This document shows positions 33,237 to 45,514 of a stretch of 64,000 nucleotides of DNA, piece after piece; position 1 is the first letter of the stretch; each line of letters begins with the position of its first letter. This DNA is from Eutreptiella sp. 'Long Island Sound 2002' (lineage: Eukaryota; Euglenozoa; Euglenophyceae; Eutreptiales; Eutreptiaceae): the NCBI GenBank assembly GCA_964036045.1, contig OZ038381.1:125805708-125869707 (forward strand), read 5' to 3'. The translations under genes were made by a program, and so were the position numbers. The notes under the pieces are model-generated. The model was given only the letters and a program-made list of their open reading frames with translations, was not told the origin of the DNA and searched no databases.

Positions 33237-35394
33237 TTACGGTGCTACAGCAGCAACCAAATGGACCAACACGTCCTTGACATGCAAGAGAATATTCTTT
33301 TTCTTCACATAGTCCATCCAGACCGTGGTATACCTCGGCACGAAACTGCTCGGAGGCTCCCACGAATCCCTGGATGCGGCGAATCCCTTCCAACGGACTT
33401 TATAAAGCCTACCCCCAGGCGTCCCCGGGTCCGGCTTGTCTGCCAGGATCTTCTCAGCGGTGAAGTCGTCGTCCTCACCCTTGTCGTCCGAGTCCACATC
33501 GCCGGCCGTGAACTCGAAGGTGACGGGACGTCCGCTGGGGTCCGGTGCTCGGAGACGAAGCTGGGTATGGTCGCGGTCCAGGATCCTGTTATCCCCCACA
33601 CGAACCGCAAACACATCCTGCCCGACCTTCCGCACGACTACCCCCGGCACATACCGAGATGCCTGCCGATGCCTGGACAGGACATCCTTGTGGTGCCGCT
33701 CCACCCCCACGGTGTCTTGGAGAGCATACTTCTGGACCTTTCCCTGTTTGAAATACTTGGCCCTCTTGTCATGCTCGTCCTGAAGTGCCTTGCACACTTT
33801 GGCTGCCGTGTCGTCCGCCTCAGCCATCATAGCGTTCGCATCCCGGGCCACTTTGCCACGGTTCAACCACGGGAGAGTGCGTGACACTCGATCCGTAGGA
33901 ACAGGATACGATGGGGCGACAGTCCAGTGGGTCCCGGAAGGTCGTGATACGCTTGGAGTACTCTCCACAGCGAATTATACCTATTCCGGCCCGGTTCGTC
34001 GATGTGCAGCTGGCGGAACTTCTCGAACATCTCCCGCCCGGCCACCTCAGCCCGGCCATCCGATTGGCTGTGGTACGCCACGGTCTTGGCGTGCCGAATA
34101 CCCATGTGCTTGCACATGGTCTTGAACCACGTCCCCACAAACTGACTGCCCCGATCGCTGCAGATGACAGCCGGGGCACATCAAAAATCGTCAGCCAATG
34201 CCTGATCATGGCATTAGCGACGGTCTTGGCCTGCAGCGGCACTCCATGCTTGTCCTTCTTGTCCTTCTTCTTGAACTTCTTGCCAGGGACCGCCACGATA
34301 TACCCACTGTGCCTATCCACCGCCAGGATGACACAGTCGTAGGTCTCTCCTTCCGAAGTGACCTCAGGCATGGCGAATACATCCATGGCCACGGACCGCA
34401 TAGGGGCCTCCGGTATAGCCGTGTACACCGGGTTGCCCGCTGTGGAGTGGTTGGGGCTCTTCGTGGCCCGACACACGGCGCAGTCGCTGCAGTACTTGTC
34501 CAGGATGGCGTAGTACCCCGGTGGGAACTTGAAGCGCCACTCCAGGTCCTGCTGCATCTTGTCCCGACCAGGATGCAAGAGCTGGGCGTTGTGCCAGTGG
34601 TCAATGAGCTCCTCCACTCGGTTCTCAGGGACCAATAGCTTGTCCTTGAGGAACAGCTTGTCCCCATCCTCGGTCAAGCCCTCGGGCCATTCGTCGTCTG
34701 ACGGGGCGCTCAAGGCATTCCAGTACTTGCTCCAGTGCTCGGATGCCGCATAGTCATCCGACCAGTCCTCTGTGAGCACCGACCTGACTAGCTCTACAGG
34801 GGCCAACATCCATTGCTCGAGGGTTTCCTCTCGAATAGCTTGGACGCGGGCGCCCTGGAACTTGGCCAGGTCCGTACGGTTTGCCATCACCACAAAGCAC
34901 TTGACCCCCTCTTGCTCCATGGCCTTCTCCATCTCGATGATGCGCTTGGCCTCCTCGGTCTCCTCGGCGTCCCCATGGCTGGATATGTCCATCCACGCCT
35001 TGCCCGCGGGGTAGGCCCATCGACTGAGGCAATCTGCCACAGTGTTGTCCTTCCCCGGGACGTATACGACGCTGAGGTCAAACTTGGCGAACGTCTCATG
35101 CCATCGGGCCCTCCTTGCCGCCGGTCCCGAGGGGGTGTCGACGTGCTCCTTGTGCCAGCTCTGCAAGGACTGATGGTCCGTGCAAACCGCCACCCGTTGC
35201 AATCCGATGTGGCCGGACCACTTCCTGAGCGCACAAACAATGGCGTACGTCTCCTTCTCCCTCGCGGTCCAGGTGCGGCGTTGGCCCTCGGCCAGGATTC
35301 GACTCCAAAACGCCACGGGTACGTGTGACCTGTCGTCCCGGATCTGCTCGATGACTGCCCGTACAGCATAGTCCGAGGCATCCGTCCGTAGCAC
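33237..35394 (-). pseudogene. RNase H, integrase and chromodomain, copy B
   Basis: The frame 35394-33820 begins at the first RNase H Asp (LRTDASDYAV, D5), then E48 (KETYAIV), D73 (CTDHQSLQSW) and D121 (VADCLSRWA). The integrase zinc site is H268/H274/C302/C305, and the first catalytic Asp is D338 (MDVFAMPE). A frameshift near residue 407 removes the second Asp from this frame. The frame at 34138-33863 continues with SDGRAEVAG (Glu), and 33968-33237 carries the C-terminal domain and an intact chromodomain (LYKVRWKGFAASRDSWEPPS, residues ~185-205 of that frame). Order and motifs match chromoviruses. Confidence 0.92.
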
Positions 35395-35397
35395 GAA

Positions 35398-36603
35398 TCA
35401 CTTGTCCGGGTCCACCAAGAAAGGTCCCAGCTGCCCCAGGAGTCGCTCCTTCAGGCGGCTGAACGCATCTTCGGCCTCAGGGGTCCAGGCAAGCTTCTTC
35501 TTGCTCCCCTTCCGGCCATCGAACTTGCCCACTTGCAGCATCTTGTGCAGCGGCCCCGACAGTTCTGCGTACATTCGGACATAGCCTGAATAGTAGTTGC
35601 AGAACCCCATGAAGGAGTTCGCAGATGGTCTGGGGCTTTTCCCAGTGGTACAGGGACGCCAGGTTCCCAGGCATGGGACGGCGTTGCCCGTGACCAACCA
35701 CGTGACCCGCGAACTCCACTTCCTTCACGAAGAGTGAGGCTTTGGTGGGCTTGCACACCATGTTGTGCTTGTCCAACTCGCTGAGCCCTCGGCGCAGATC
35801 CTTCTCATGCCAGTCGATGAGCTTGTCCCCAGTCATGTTCTCCGTGCGGGACCCGATGATGATGTCATCCACGAAGGGATCGGCACAGTCCCGGACAGAA
35901 CCGAGTAGGTCCTCCGTCATGCGCTGGAAAGCAGCGTTGCCATTCTTGGCGCCCATAGGCACCACTTTCCACTGCATGGGCCCCAGCGGCGTCCACATCG
36001 CTGTGCAAGGCCTGGAGTCCGGGTGTAGCGGCATCTGGTGATAACCGTATTTCAGGTCCAACACCGTGAAGATCCGCTTTTTCTGTTGTTTTCGGAGGAT
36101 GGAGTCGATCAGGGGAAGCGAGTACGAGTCGTGCTCGGTCTGCTCGTTCAAACCCCTGTAATCCACCACCAACCTCCACTCGCCCTTCTCTCTTTCTTGG
36201 GCACGATGGGGGCTGGGCTGGCCCACTCACTGTCAGAGGGTTCGATCCATCCTCGCTCAATGAACTCGGCCAACAACTTCTTCATGGCCTCGGCCCGATC
36301 GCCCTGAAGTTGGCACTCCCGATGACGATAGATCTTGGGGTTCGGCTTCAGCTTGATCCTCGCTGTGCCAAACCTCCCACGATCTGGAGGGTTCTCGTTG
36401 GCGACGCCACTGAATAGTTGCGGATAGGCATTGATCAGCCTCTCCTTCAGCTCGGCGACCTTCGGGTTCTCCTCGGCCTCTTCAGCCGCTTGCTTCGGTA
36501 TCCATACAACCGACCGCACTGCGGTGTAGGCCTCTTCTGGGTCCGAATCCGACTTCTCCTCGTCTGAATTGCCGTCGTCATCGTCGTGGGGCATGCTTCC
36601 CAC
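35398..36603 (-). pseudogene. Reverse transcriptase, copy B
   Basis: Three frames cover it: 36603-36148 (ERLINAYPQLFSGVANEN, then GWIEPSDSEWASPAPIVPKK), 36226-35477 (EWRLVVDYRGLNEQTEHDSY, FTVLDLKYGYHQMPLHP, MTEDLLGSVRD, catalytic PFVDDIIIGS) and 35697-35398 (FMGFCNYYSGYVRMYAELSG and the thumb, into the RNase H). Single-base shifts near 36200 and 35620 separate them. The active-site residues are present. RT copies element RNA into cDNA in virus-like particles. Confidence 0.9.
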
Positions 36604-37500
36604 CGATCATCTTCGAAAATTTGCGGCATCGGGCTGGTTCTTGTCGCTCTCGGCACCCATTCTTGGAAAATCCCATGTCGGCGGGTCGACCGAACCGGAC
36701 CATCGTATTGGTCCGCGATGTGATCCATGACCCTCGCCACGAACTCATCCTTCTCGTACTTGCCGGTGACCAACATCTTGTCATCCCACCAATGCGGAGA
36801 TGTGACCATGGCCCGCCTCTTCTTGGCTGCCACACGGTCGTGCATCCCCATTTGCATGTAGTTGACGACGTTGTCGATCTCGGCGTGGGACAGGACGTCA
36901 ATGCCATCGATTGGCTGATCCGTCCCCTCCTTGGGCTCAAACATAACCTTCATGGGCACCCCCTCCACCCTACGGATGAATGCTTCATCACCCGTGGGCT
37001 GGGCTTGCGCCCCATCCACCGGGAAAGCCTTGGTACCCCACGCTTGACCCGGGGAGGGCATTGATACACCCTTGGCGTCGATGAACAACTCCTCCTCTGG
37101 CCCGAATGACATCTCGTTCAGGGTGACGGAGTCCAGCGCCGACTTGAGACCCTCCAGCGGACATGGGGTGGATCCTCTGCCGTTTATGACCAGGATCCCC
37201 TTCGCCCTATCCGCGACGATCTTTTCCACCGTACGTCTGGTATTGTCCAGGGAGCCATGCGAATACATTGGCCCCCACTCCTTCAGACCCCAATGCCTGT
37301 GCCAGGCTGAGTCTCCTCGATGCCAATGCCTCCTACACTTCCGCAAAAGTGGGGCATCCCGGGAAGCGAAGACGTCCGTCTCGGGCGCTTCGGCTCCCAG
37401 CGTCTGGATCATCCTGGCATACACCTGCGGCGCCATTCCATACTCCGTGAGCTGAACTCCACGGTCTCCTCTGGACTTGGCACCCACAGCTTGCACCGCT
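36604..37500 (-). pseudogene. Protease-RT linker with DAM-like domain, copy B
   Basis: The 349-codon frame 37496-36447. Residues ~21-143 (about 37436-37068) read MAPQVYARMIQTLGAEAPET, DVFASRDAPLLRKCRRHWH, WGPMYSHGSLDNTRRTVEKI and VADRAKGILVING. This resembles the adenine-methyltransferase-like domain found after RT/RNase H in DIRS elements, where a fold of the form DxFAS...NPPWS...LVVP is seen. The NPPW catalytic motif is replaced by GPMY, so activity is not expected. The rest (SPHWWDDKMLVTGKYEKDEF) is conserved in copy A but unassigned. Confidence 0.55.
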
Positions 37501-38300
37501 TGGAATCATCTGATCCTCTTCCTCAGCATTCCATTGGGATGATCCGCATGCATAGTCCGTGGACAGCCATGTGAGGCAATCATCATCCTCCCGGACCAGC
37601 GTTGCACGATGGGGAAGGGCTGCAATGGCGTTTGCCACCATGAAGTCATAACCCATGATCATATCCAAATCTGTAATGTCGGCCACATAGAAGTTCCCGG
37701 ATAGAGTGATTCTCTTCACCTGATCAGGGCGGTTCAATTGCTCATGTTCCCAGAACTCCATACTGATGGTGGCCTCATGGGTGCCCCCACCCATGATCTC
37801 TCCGTTGGCGACCTTCAGGCGGACCGGTCTCCAGCTGGGCTGCAGGAGTGCCTCCTTGAACAACCCTCTCCGGACCAGGCTCACCTGGGCACCCGTATCC
37901 ACCAACACATCCACCACCTTCTCCTCTCGTCCGCACCGTACTCGCACTTTCAAGTGCAACTGCCGCTCGTCACCATCAGGCGTATGGACGACTCTCACGG
38001 CATGCAACTCTAGCACGTCCGGGTGCATCAGGACTTCAAGGGTATGGTCATGGATGGTGTAGATCTTTGGCTGGTCCTGCCCATCCACGGGGCTCTCCGT
38101 GGTCGCTCCTTCCTTCTTGCCATGCCCCGTACCAACATGTACTTCCCTTGGCAGGGCGCTCCAGGGGTTGGGAGTGGCGAGGATCAGTGGTTTTGGCTCT
38201 TCCAGAGCCTTCGTTGGCACCCGATGTGCCTCTGATTCCTCAGGGATTCCACTGATTTTCGGAGGAGAGACCTCCGAGGTCCCACTCCCGTGAGGGCTCT
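37333..38300 (-). pseudogene. Aspartic protease, copy B (uninterrupted)
   Basis: The frame 38220-37333 contains the retropepsin core: VVDVLVDTGAQVSLVRRGLF (DTGA active site), RPVRLKVANGEIMGGGTHEA, and NFYVADITDLDMIMGYDFMV, the second-strand motif. It is the intact counterpart of the copy A protease and shows the empty site for the 495-bp insertion, at the codons for LFKE near 37860. A frame change near 37500 breaks its link with the downstream linker. Confidence 0.9.
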
Positions 38301-38301
38301 T

Positions 38302-41101
38302 CTAGACTTGACCTCTCGCAGCCCCTTCCGGCTGCCATCCGCCAGGACTTTGTCCACCACGTTGCTGGGCTTTGAGTTCCTCCAACGTCCTCAACATGTC
38401 CTCAGCAACCTCCTCGATCGACCTCACTCGTCGGTCTTGGCCAGGTCCACCACCTAGGTCCACCGCCTTTCCCTTGGCCTTTGCCTTGGCCTTTTCCCCC
38501 GTCTCCGCCCTTCGCCTTCCATTCGGCAATCCGCTGCTCCTTGGGCTTCTTCTCGGGGTGGGCGGCGAAGTAGGCCTTCTTGTCCGCCTCATACACCTTG
38601 CACTGACGGTGGTCGTGTGCATGGTTGTTTCCCTTGCCATAACAGACCCAGCACCCGTCGTGCTGAGACCTGTACTCCCGGAACGAGAGCGGTGGGTTCC
38701 CGATCCTCCTTGGCTCATTGCCCTTCTTGGGTCCCACCCAGCCCCATCTGAACTGATCCTGCCCATGGTCCCTCACGTTGTGCGCCACAAACGCGAAGAA
38801 ATGGGCCTCCTCGTGATCCTCCCGGGACCAGGTCCAGTGGTCTTGGCCACTTCCACTACCATTCTCCGCGGGGTTGGCCGTGTCCTCCTGGATCTCCCGA
38901 TGATGGCGGTCTTCTCCGTGGCCTCGTTGTCCATGACCATGTTGATCCTGCACGTGGGCCTCGTTCTTCGCATTGAGCTTCAACTCCACCGTGATGTACT
39001 TCACGATCTCGTCCAGGCTCATGCGGGCGAAGATGACCTGCATCCTCAGCGGCTCCCCGCGCCTCCACTCCACGTTGTTGAGGCGCAGCAACCTTTGCCC
39101 CATGGTGTCTCCAAATACCTCCACGTACACGGCATTCTTCAGTCCCAACATCCGGTTGGGCTCGCCCAGGTTCCTCCTGAAGAACTTCATGATACCCGCA
39201 TGGGTATCCTCGGCCGCCATGATCCTCACCGCCACCCGCTTCTTGGCTCCTTTCTTCTCCTCGTCCTCCACTCGCCTCTTCCATTGGCCGGGGAGGACGT
39301 CCTTCAGCAGGTGGCGGATCTCACTGGACTTGTTCCAGTCCTCAACCAGCTTGAGCCTCCGTCGGTACTTCCGCAGGTACCGGTTCCACTCCCGGACCCG
39401 CAACTCATCGCGGTCCAGCTGCAGCAGGATGGATCACAGGTCCTCCAGCTTCTGGTTCGGAGCGTCCACCCGCTCCTCATCCCCGAACCACTGGAGGCAG
39501 GCCTGCTTTGTATGGATCAATCCTTCCCGGATCTGATCCCGCAGCTCCTCCTTCAGGTCCTGCGCCAGCCGGTGAGGGAATGTCCGGCATAGCCACTTGT
39601 CCCGCGGCGCTCCCCGCATCTCGCCGACCACCTCCTCGGCGAAGTCCTCCCAATCCAGGATGAAGTCGTCCAGGTTGGAGGGGTTGCCATCATAGTAGGG
39701 GATTTTGATTCCCCTGAGGTCGTCGATCCTGATGGCGTCTCCAACGTCACCAGCCACCACTCCACCGAGACGGATACCACCTGTGGCCGGGGGGTGTGAG
39801 TACACTCCCCGTACATCCCTACCCTCCATGGAGTGCGGTCCAGTTGGGCCTGAACCCATGGGGTTTGGAATGCGGGAAGGACTTGCTCCACCGGCCGTCC
39901 ATATCCCCGTATTGGGGTCCTTCGCCCACAGGTTTCCGCCTGGATGACCTGGACCATGTCCGTCCGCGCTTCCCATGGTTCGCCCCTGCATGGTCTGGCT
40001 CTGGATCTCCTCCTCCGCATAAACTGCATGGGCAGTCGTAGTGATCGGTAGATCCTGGGCGGCATGGGACATCTGTACCTTCAGGCTCCTGAGGTCCGTT
40101 GTTACGTGCCCTTCCCGCATGGACCCAGCCGGTGCCGTATTTTCCCCGAGCATTGTGGATTCGCTGAACATGGTAACAAACGGCAGCGCACCCGGGTCAA
40201 CACGCGGAGGCGCGTAGGGTGCCTCTGCAGGGCCGCCAATGGGTTTTTCCATGGCGCCGCTGAGAGTCTTAACCCGCTCTACGAGCTCTGCCGCGGCCGG
40301 CTTTGCCGGGAGCTCCGGACCCGAGGCGAGGGGCTGTAGCTCCTCTAGCCTTTTCAGGCGCCCCGACATGTCCTCCACCAGGTGGAGGAGGCTGTCCACC
40401 ACTCGCTGCTGCTTCTGCAGGGCCAGCTCCAGATTCTCCCGCTACCGGGCCTGATCCGCTCTCAGCTCCGCCATGTCTCTCTCCACGGCCGACTGGTCAT
40501 CCAGGATCCCGGCGACGTCCTCCTCTAGGCCGTCCTTCGCGTTGTCCAGGCTGTCGAGGCGATGCACGATGGCGTCCATCCCCATCATTGGGTACTTGCC
40601 CATGAGGAAGGACACGTGCTCGCGGTGGCACTCAGCGTGCTTTCCACCTGATCCAGCGCATCCCGCGGTTCCCGGCGCCTCAGACTCATCGCCCATGGGC
40701 GTATCGCCTATGGCGTCCATCTCTGGTCCCGTGTGCCGGGGCACAGGTGCCGTCCTGGCCCTGGCTGGCCTCTCCAAGCCCTCGGCATCGTGCTTCAGGG
40801 CGGGCTCGGGGGCCGTATGCGCCCTGGCGGTCGGCGCGGGTATCTCCTCCGACTCCGAGGGGAAGCAAGTCCGATAGCCATCGGAGTGCCCCTCGGATTT
40901 CCACAGCCTGACCGGGCTGGGGTCCTCGTCAATAGCCCCAGCGTCCCCTGCCGCGGGCTTGGGTGACCCGCGTTTCAGGTAGCGCCGGGCCCGTCCTCCA
41001 CTGCTGCCTGAATGGCAGACCTCCTCAGAGTCCTCCGCGGCGGAGCGGAGGTTGCATGCCTTTTGGCAGCGACGCTCACACATGGAGACCAGGTCCTGCA
41101 T
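38302..41101 (-). pseudogene. Gag, copy B
   Basis: Start chosen at 41101 (MQDLVSMCERRCQKACNLRS), because the upstream part of the open frame runs into the LTR and the same start is seen in copy A. The N-terminus is Cys/Arg-rich, then a coiled coil (DGLEEDVAGILDDQSAVERD) in the 41350-40442 frame. The 40402-39434 frame carries the low-complexity middle and capsid-like domain (YDGNPSNLDDFILDWEDF). The 39403-38402 frame has REWNRYLRKYRRRLKLVEDW and the zinc knuckle CWVCYGKGNNHAHDHRQC (CX2CX8HX4C). The C-terminus (EEVAEDMLRTLEELKAQQRG) is in a third frame, ending at 38302. Confidence 0.9.
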
Positions 41102-41252
41102 GTGAAGTCCTCCTCTTCCCGAACGTCGTACTTCTCTTCGGGCTTCCACTTCCGGCGTGGTCTCCACCGAGTCCACAATACGGGGCGTACTTGGGCAGGG
41201 CTCATAGGGGCCCAAGTCCCCGGGTCGGGGGTTGGTAGGGGCAGCAAGTACG

Positions 41253-41264
41253 CCTCTGCTACCA
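41253..41264 (-). promoter_or_regulatory. Primer-binding site, copy B
   Basis: Minus-strand TGGTAGCAGAGG, identical to copy A and directly after the end of the 5' LTR, whose terminal CA has mutated to TA here. Initiator tRNA(Met)-type primer. Confidence 0.85.
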
Positions 41265-43620
41265 TAAAGAAGGTCCCTACCAGGACCGGCCCCCGCTGTG
41301 CCCCTTCCACTTGTTACCCCTGCTGACTTGCTCCTGATCAACGAAACCATCCCTCATAGTCCAGAGTCCAAAATCCAAAAATATAGAAAACGTAATCCTC
41401 CTTCAACCCTGAACAGCAACCAGATCCCACAAATTCAGCAATAACCCGATTCACAATCCAATCCACACTGCGGGCTTCCGTTCAGCACACCGGTCGTCTC
41501 ACGGTGGCGGGCATGTAGAAGAATTGCACTAAAGAGGAAAGCCCTGAAATTGGCATATGAACACAAATAAAGCAAAGTTGGGAAAAGAGGTAAACATACA
41601 CATTCACAGCCAGTAACCCCTCATTCCCTGGACTCAGGACCTTCCCTTGACTCACCAACATATTGCCCTGAACCAAGTCAAATGAGATTGCTGAATGCCA
41701 TGTGTCACAAGTCACTACACAAACCCCAAATATGTGTCCACTCCCAAGCCTCTAAATCCTAGCCCAATAAGGGAGGTGGCGTGTCATGGCATAGGGTGGC
41801 ACTCAGGACCATGCCCTACCCTGACAAAACCTTGGTTGGACTTGGAGTCGAATGGGCTTAGAGATATGCCCCATGCGTTTGAACTCATAACATGCCAAAA
41901 AACTGCCAATTCACACCATATTAGCCGTATATCAAACATACGCTCAAAACTGAAGTTACCACTTATCCGAAGGCTCAAAGTATGCATGGAATCGAAGTCT
42001 AGTATTCATGGAGGATAGAGACCAAGGGTCAATGCCCATGTACATTCCCACCTTACCCTCAAAATCCCTTCGGATATGGGCGCCACGCACTGCCCAAGTC
42101 AACCCATGATCTTGAGACCAAATCTTGTAATCCTTCGTGCGCCAAGCCAAATGGAGTACGCGATCCGGCTATGGTGGTGTTCAACTCCAAGGCATATGCC
42201 AACATATGAACAACATACCATGGCTCGACTCTCAATAGGCTTCTTGCTGTTTGCCGACCAGGTAAGTACACAAAACGCAAAAATGAGCAACAATTGAGGT
42301 CAAAAAAATGAAAATATGTCCAAATACAAAGTTGTCATGATAGTATATCTCTATGCTCACCCATGATATCCGCTCATATTTCAATACACAAATGATTGGA
42401 ACCATTTGCCAACAATTCCCCCACTTGGATCCCCAATCAGGCGCATGAAGATGCCTTCGCCACTCATATCTACATGCCCCATGAAAATGGGAGTGCACTC
42501 ATGGATCTCTTTGCCAAACATACCATGAGCAATACATACGCGGTAGACTTAGTCTAGCGCTTTGAATTCCACAACCCGGACATGGGCAAGACCCCCGTCA
42601 CGTGTGGCTCCCCATCTCTTCGGCCACACGAAGATATATAACATTGGCGTGAGCATATCAAGACATATACTACCAATATCATATATAGCCCTTAAAATTG
42701 GCTCCCACCATGGTATGCCATGCCCCTCCATGGTCATAACTTTGGATTAAATGGACGTGGGAACCTAAGAAAAGATGCTATGCAACCGGGAGACTTATGC
42801 GCTACACTCTAAAGTCATAATATCGAGTCCAGACACATGGTCAAAAAGTTTGGGACAAGTTTCTACCATGTTGATCATGATCCTATGATACAACGGGTGT
42901 GTATGACGACCTAAGGTGTTGGACCCTACCAAGGATATGTGGAGACTAAGGCGCTTGCAACACAACCTTTCTTATTCTCTTTCCTCACACTCGCGCGTAG
43001 ATATGGCCCTTCAAAGTGGTCCCACGATTCACTTTTGTTTCCCTTATATTTCCAAGTCAAATGGGTGGCAAGTATGAGGGAAACCTGATTTGGGCATAGG
43101 GAAAGGAGTATGACCACTCGAAGAAGACCAAATCAAGTGCGGCGATGTCGAAGTCGAAAATCAGATTTCGACATCGCGGAAAATTCAGATTAAAATTTCG
43201 AGTGCATATTTAGAAAATTGCGGAAGCAACGAACCCTTTACTGATGAAATCTGACCCTTCATCGGGGTTTCCGCCAAAATATCTGGAAATAACAGTTAAC
43301 CAATCGGTTACCGCAACATCGCGAGCCAACTGACAGTCGCCGATACATTGACCATCAGAACGGAAGGCGGAAAAATTACGGAAACATTATGATAAAAAAC
43401 CCCTGTTGATTCCTGATATTCTGATATATAAATCTCAGCTGGCGGCGCCTCGGTACTGAATATGGCCGCTCATAGCCGGAATGGCCAACCCATCACACTA
43501 TCACATCGGGTTAGGTCAGGTGGATGGGAGAGTATGATATCAGCCAATGGCGGCTTGCCGGCACATAGATACACACCCCAAGTGACCCAACGTCTGCCAC
43601 GGGGGTCCGAACCGGCTTCA
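41265..43620 (-). repeat. 5' LTR of gypsy copy B
   Basis: 2356 bp, starting TGAAGCCGG at 43620 on the minus strand. No ORF inside it is supported. A conserved TTATATATC box on the minus strand lies near 42636 and another (TTTATATATC) near 43425; which one drives the element is not decided by sequence. Confidence 0.92.
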
Positions 43621-43739
43621 GCAGGCACCCCCACCTGGGTTGGTTTTCAGTAGGCGTGAGGCGACTTGAAGAAGCATGTGCTACGGGACTCGCATGCCGT
43701 GGCGCAAACTCACGCCTCCTGACTCGGTCGAGCTTGCGC
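43621..43739. other. Flank between gypsy copy B and the satellite
   Basis: No gene seen. Begins gcaggcacccccacc directly outside the LTR. Confidence 0.4.
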
Positions 43740-44881
43740 TCTCCCGGGGGGCCGGGGGTTTGGAGTAGTCCGTTGCCGTAGGTTCTTCAGTTTTGTAACC
43801 GTAGAGTTGCGATGTGCTGTGGTGTCCGTGGGTATGGTCGTCGGCGGGCCTGGCGCCCCGTGGTGTCGCCAGCCCGTGGGAAGCCGTTTCTGTATTGACC
43901 CTTGCATGTCTGGCTGGTTCGATGTTGGCCGGCTTGCGTGTGGTCTGTTAATGGTCGCGTCGTTGTTGCCGCATATGTTTGGTTGGTGCTTGGGTGTGTC
44001 AGCCGCCTTATGGTTAGCTTGTTCATCCTTGGGTTTTTTCTGCTGCTGCCGGCGCTGTCGCGTCCTAGACTGTCGTGTAGCCGACGTGTGCACAGTGGGC
44101 TCTTTCGTGCGAAGGTCCGCGTGTGCGTAGCACGTTATGATGAATCTTTTTGGCCTTGGGGTCAGGGGTTCGAAGTAGGTCATTTTGGTTGGTTGGTTGG
44201 TTGTCGAATGGTGGAATCTCGGCGTTGTGCTGCGTTCGTGGGTATGGTCGCCGGCAGGCGTGGCCCAGCATGTTGTCGCCAACCCATGGGACGGCGTTCC
44301 CGTTTCGACCCTTGCATGCCTGGCATGTTGGGTGTTGGCTGGTTTGCGTGCAGTCTGTTCACCGTCCGGTCGTTTTTCTGCAGCAGTTTGGTCGGTACCC
44401 GGTTGTGTCATCCGCCTTATGGTCGGCCTGTGCGTCGTGGGGTTGATTGCGCTGCAGCCCGCGCCAGTGTAGCCGGATGTTGTCTTTGTTGTCTTCTCGG
44501 TTTGTTCTGAGGTTTGCGGTGGCCGGCCTGTCTGGTGTGGTGGATGTGTTGCAACCAGGGCGCGCCCGGTGCGTGGTGTTGGTTCGCTGGTGTCGTGGCC
44601 ACCAGTGGTTGGCCCGTCTGGGATTGTGTGGTGGTCCGTATGGGCCCGGCTGGCCGTGTATAGTCGCTGTAGCTGTCCCCTACGTCATGTGTTCCCCGTC
44701 GGGTGTGTCTTTTTTTTCGTGGTTTGCCCGGTTTCGGAACGTCCGCGCGTGTGGTTGTTGTGTTGTTGCCAGTACTTTGGTTGGTACGCCGTCGTCTTTG
44801 CCGCCCAATGGTCGGCTTGTCCTGCCGTCGGATGCGTTGGGCAGAGGTGGCCTTCTAGGGTCGATTCCAGTTGTCCCAGTA
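43740..44881. repeat. G/T-rich satellite, about 400-bp units, left block
   Basis: Three units align by eye. The landmark TTGGTYGGT...CGCC(T/C)(T/A)ATGGTYRGC occurs at ~43980, ~44389 and ~44774, a spacing of about 409 and 385 bp. GTGGGTATGGTCG(T/C)CGGC recurs at ~43828 and ~44239, and GACCCTTGCATG(T/C)CTGGC in both. A fourth match lies 16.6 kb away at ~61364. G/T richness creates false ORFs rich in Cys, Val and Leu. Confidence 0.8.
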
Positions 44882-45180
44882 GGTAGTTAGGTAGGTGCAC
44901 TCGGTCGTGGAGAGGCGCCCCATGGTTCCCGCTGGCGTTACCGCTGTGACGAACAGAAGAGGCTCCGCGCTTGAAGAGGGGAGGCGGCTTACTTCCCGCT
45001 AGACCTGACTGTTGGTCCCCAACAAAGCGGCCTCGGGCAACACCGGGAGAGCTGATCGCCGCCAGCATGCCGTGCTTGTCTCGCCGGGAGGGTGTGCCCG
45101 CGTGCTTGCGCACGTCCCCTCCTTTCGGCGGAACCCTAGAGGTTCACCGGACTTCCTGGTGTATCCTGTTCCCAATGCAT
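44882..45180 (-). mobile_element. Short dispersed repeat, copy 4
   Basis: The satellite unit at 61351-61475 continues past gtcccagt, but here the sequence switches to AGGTAGTTAGGTAGGTGCACTC, a GGTAGG-type start like copy 3. It also contains CTCCTTTCGGCGG, near the conserved CTCCTTTGGGCGG. The right end is not defined; I place it near 45180. Confidence 0.5.
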
Positions 45181-45514
45181 GCATGCACGTTCTTGGTACT
45201 AGGGTTCAGATGCGCTTGGCCGTCGCACACTCCGCCCCGAGTCCCACAGCAGCGCAGGCCTTAGGATGCAGCCTTATAGCCGGTCTCTGGATCTCGTTTG
45301 GCCGGGTCAGCTGCATGGCACGGGCTGCCTGGATGCCCGGGCTGTGGACACTGGTTTTCCTACTGTTGTGCGGCGTTTGTGTTTGGGTCCGGGTTGCGGT
45401 TGGCTGTCGGTTTAGTTGACCCCGCCAGGCCTGGTTGGGGTCTTGGGCGGATGTGTTTGGGTACGGTTTGTGGTGTTGTCTCTCTTTTGCCGGGTGTTTG
45501 TGGTGTTCGTAGTT
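45181..45514. repeat. G/T-rich satellite continuation, left of the LINE
   Basis: G/T-rich sequence ending in the first copy of the LINE target-site duplication (TGTGGTGTTCGTAGTT, 45499-45514). Confidence 0.6.

Larger units (their letters stand above)
30501..43620 (-). mobile_element. Ty3/gypsy chromovirus, copy B (about 13.1 kb)
   Basis: Minus-strand element with 5' LTR (43620-41265), primer-binding site, gag, protease, linker, RT, RNase H, integrase, chromodomain, polypurine tract and 3' LTR (32841-30501). The two LTRs agree at roughly 95% over the stretch I compared by eye (30640-30870 against 41410-41640). No clear target-site duplication is seen; the last ~18 bp of the 3' LTR are replaced at the junction with the short repeat. 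Frameshifts occur in gag, in pol near 36200 and in the integrase. It is better preserved than copy A. Confidence 0.95.

Noticed and set aside
38372-39592. 406-codon plus-strand ORF antisense to gag of copy B
   Set aside because: Shadow of the GC-rich gag coding strand; no domain, and the sense strand has clear Gag motifs.
40442-41350. Gag start inside the LTR at 41350
   Set aside because: The extension covers LTR and primer-binding site; the start at 41101 matches copy A.
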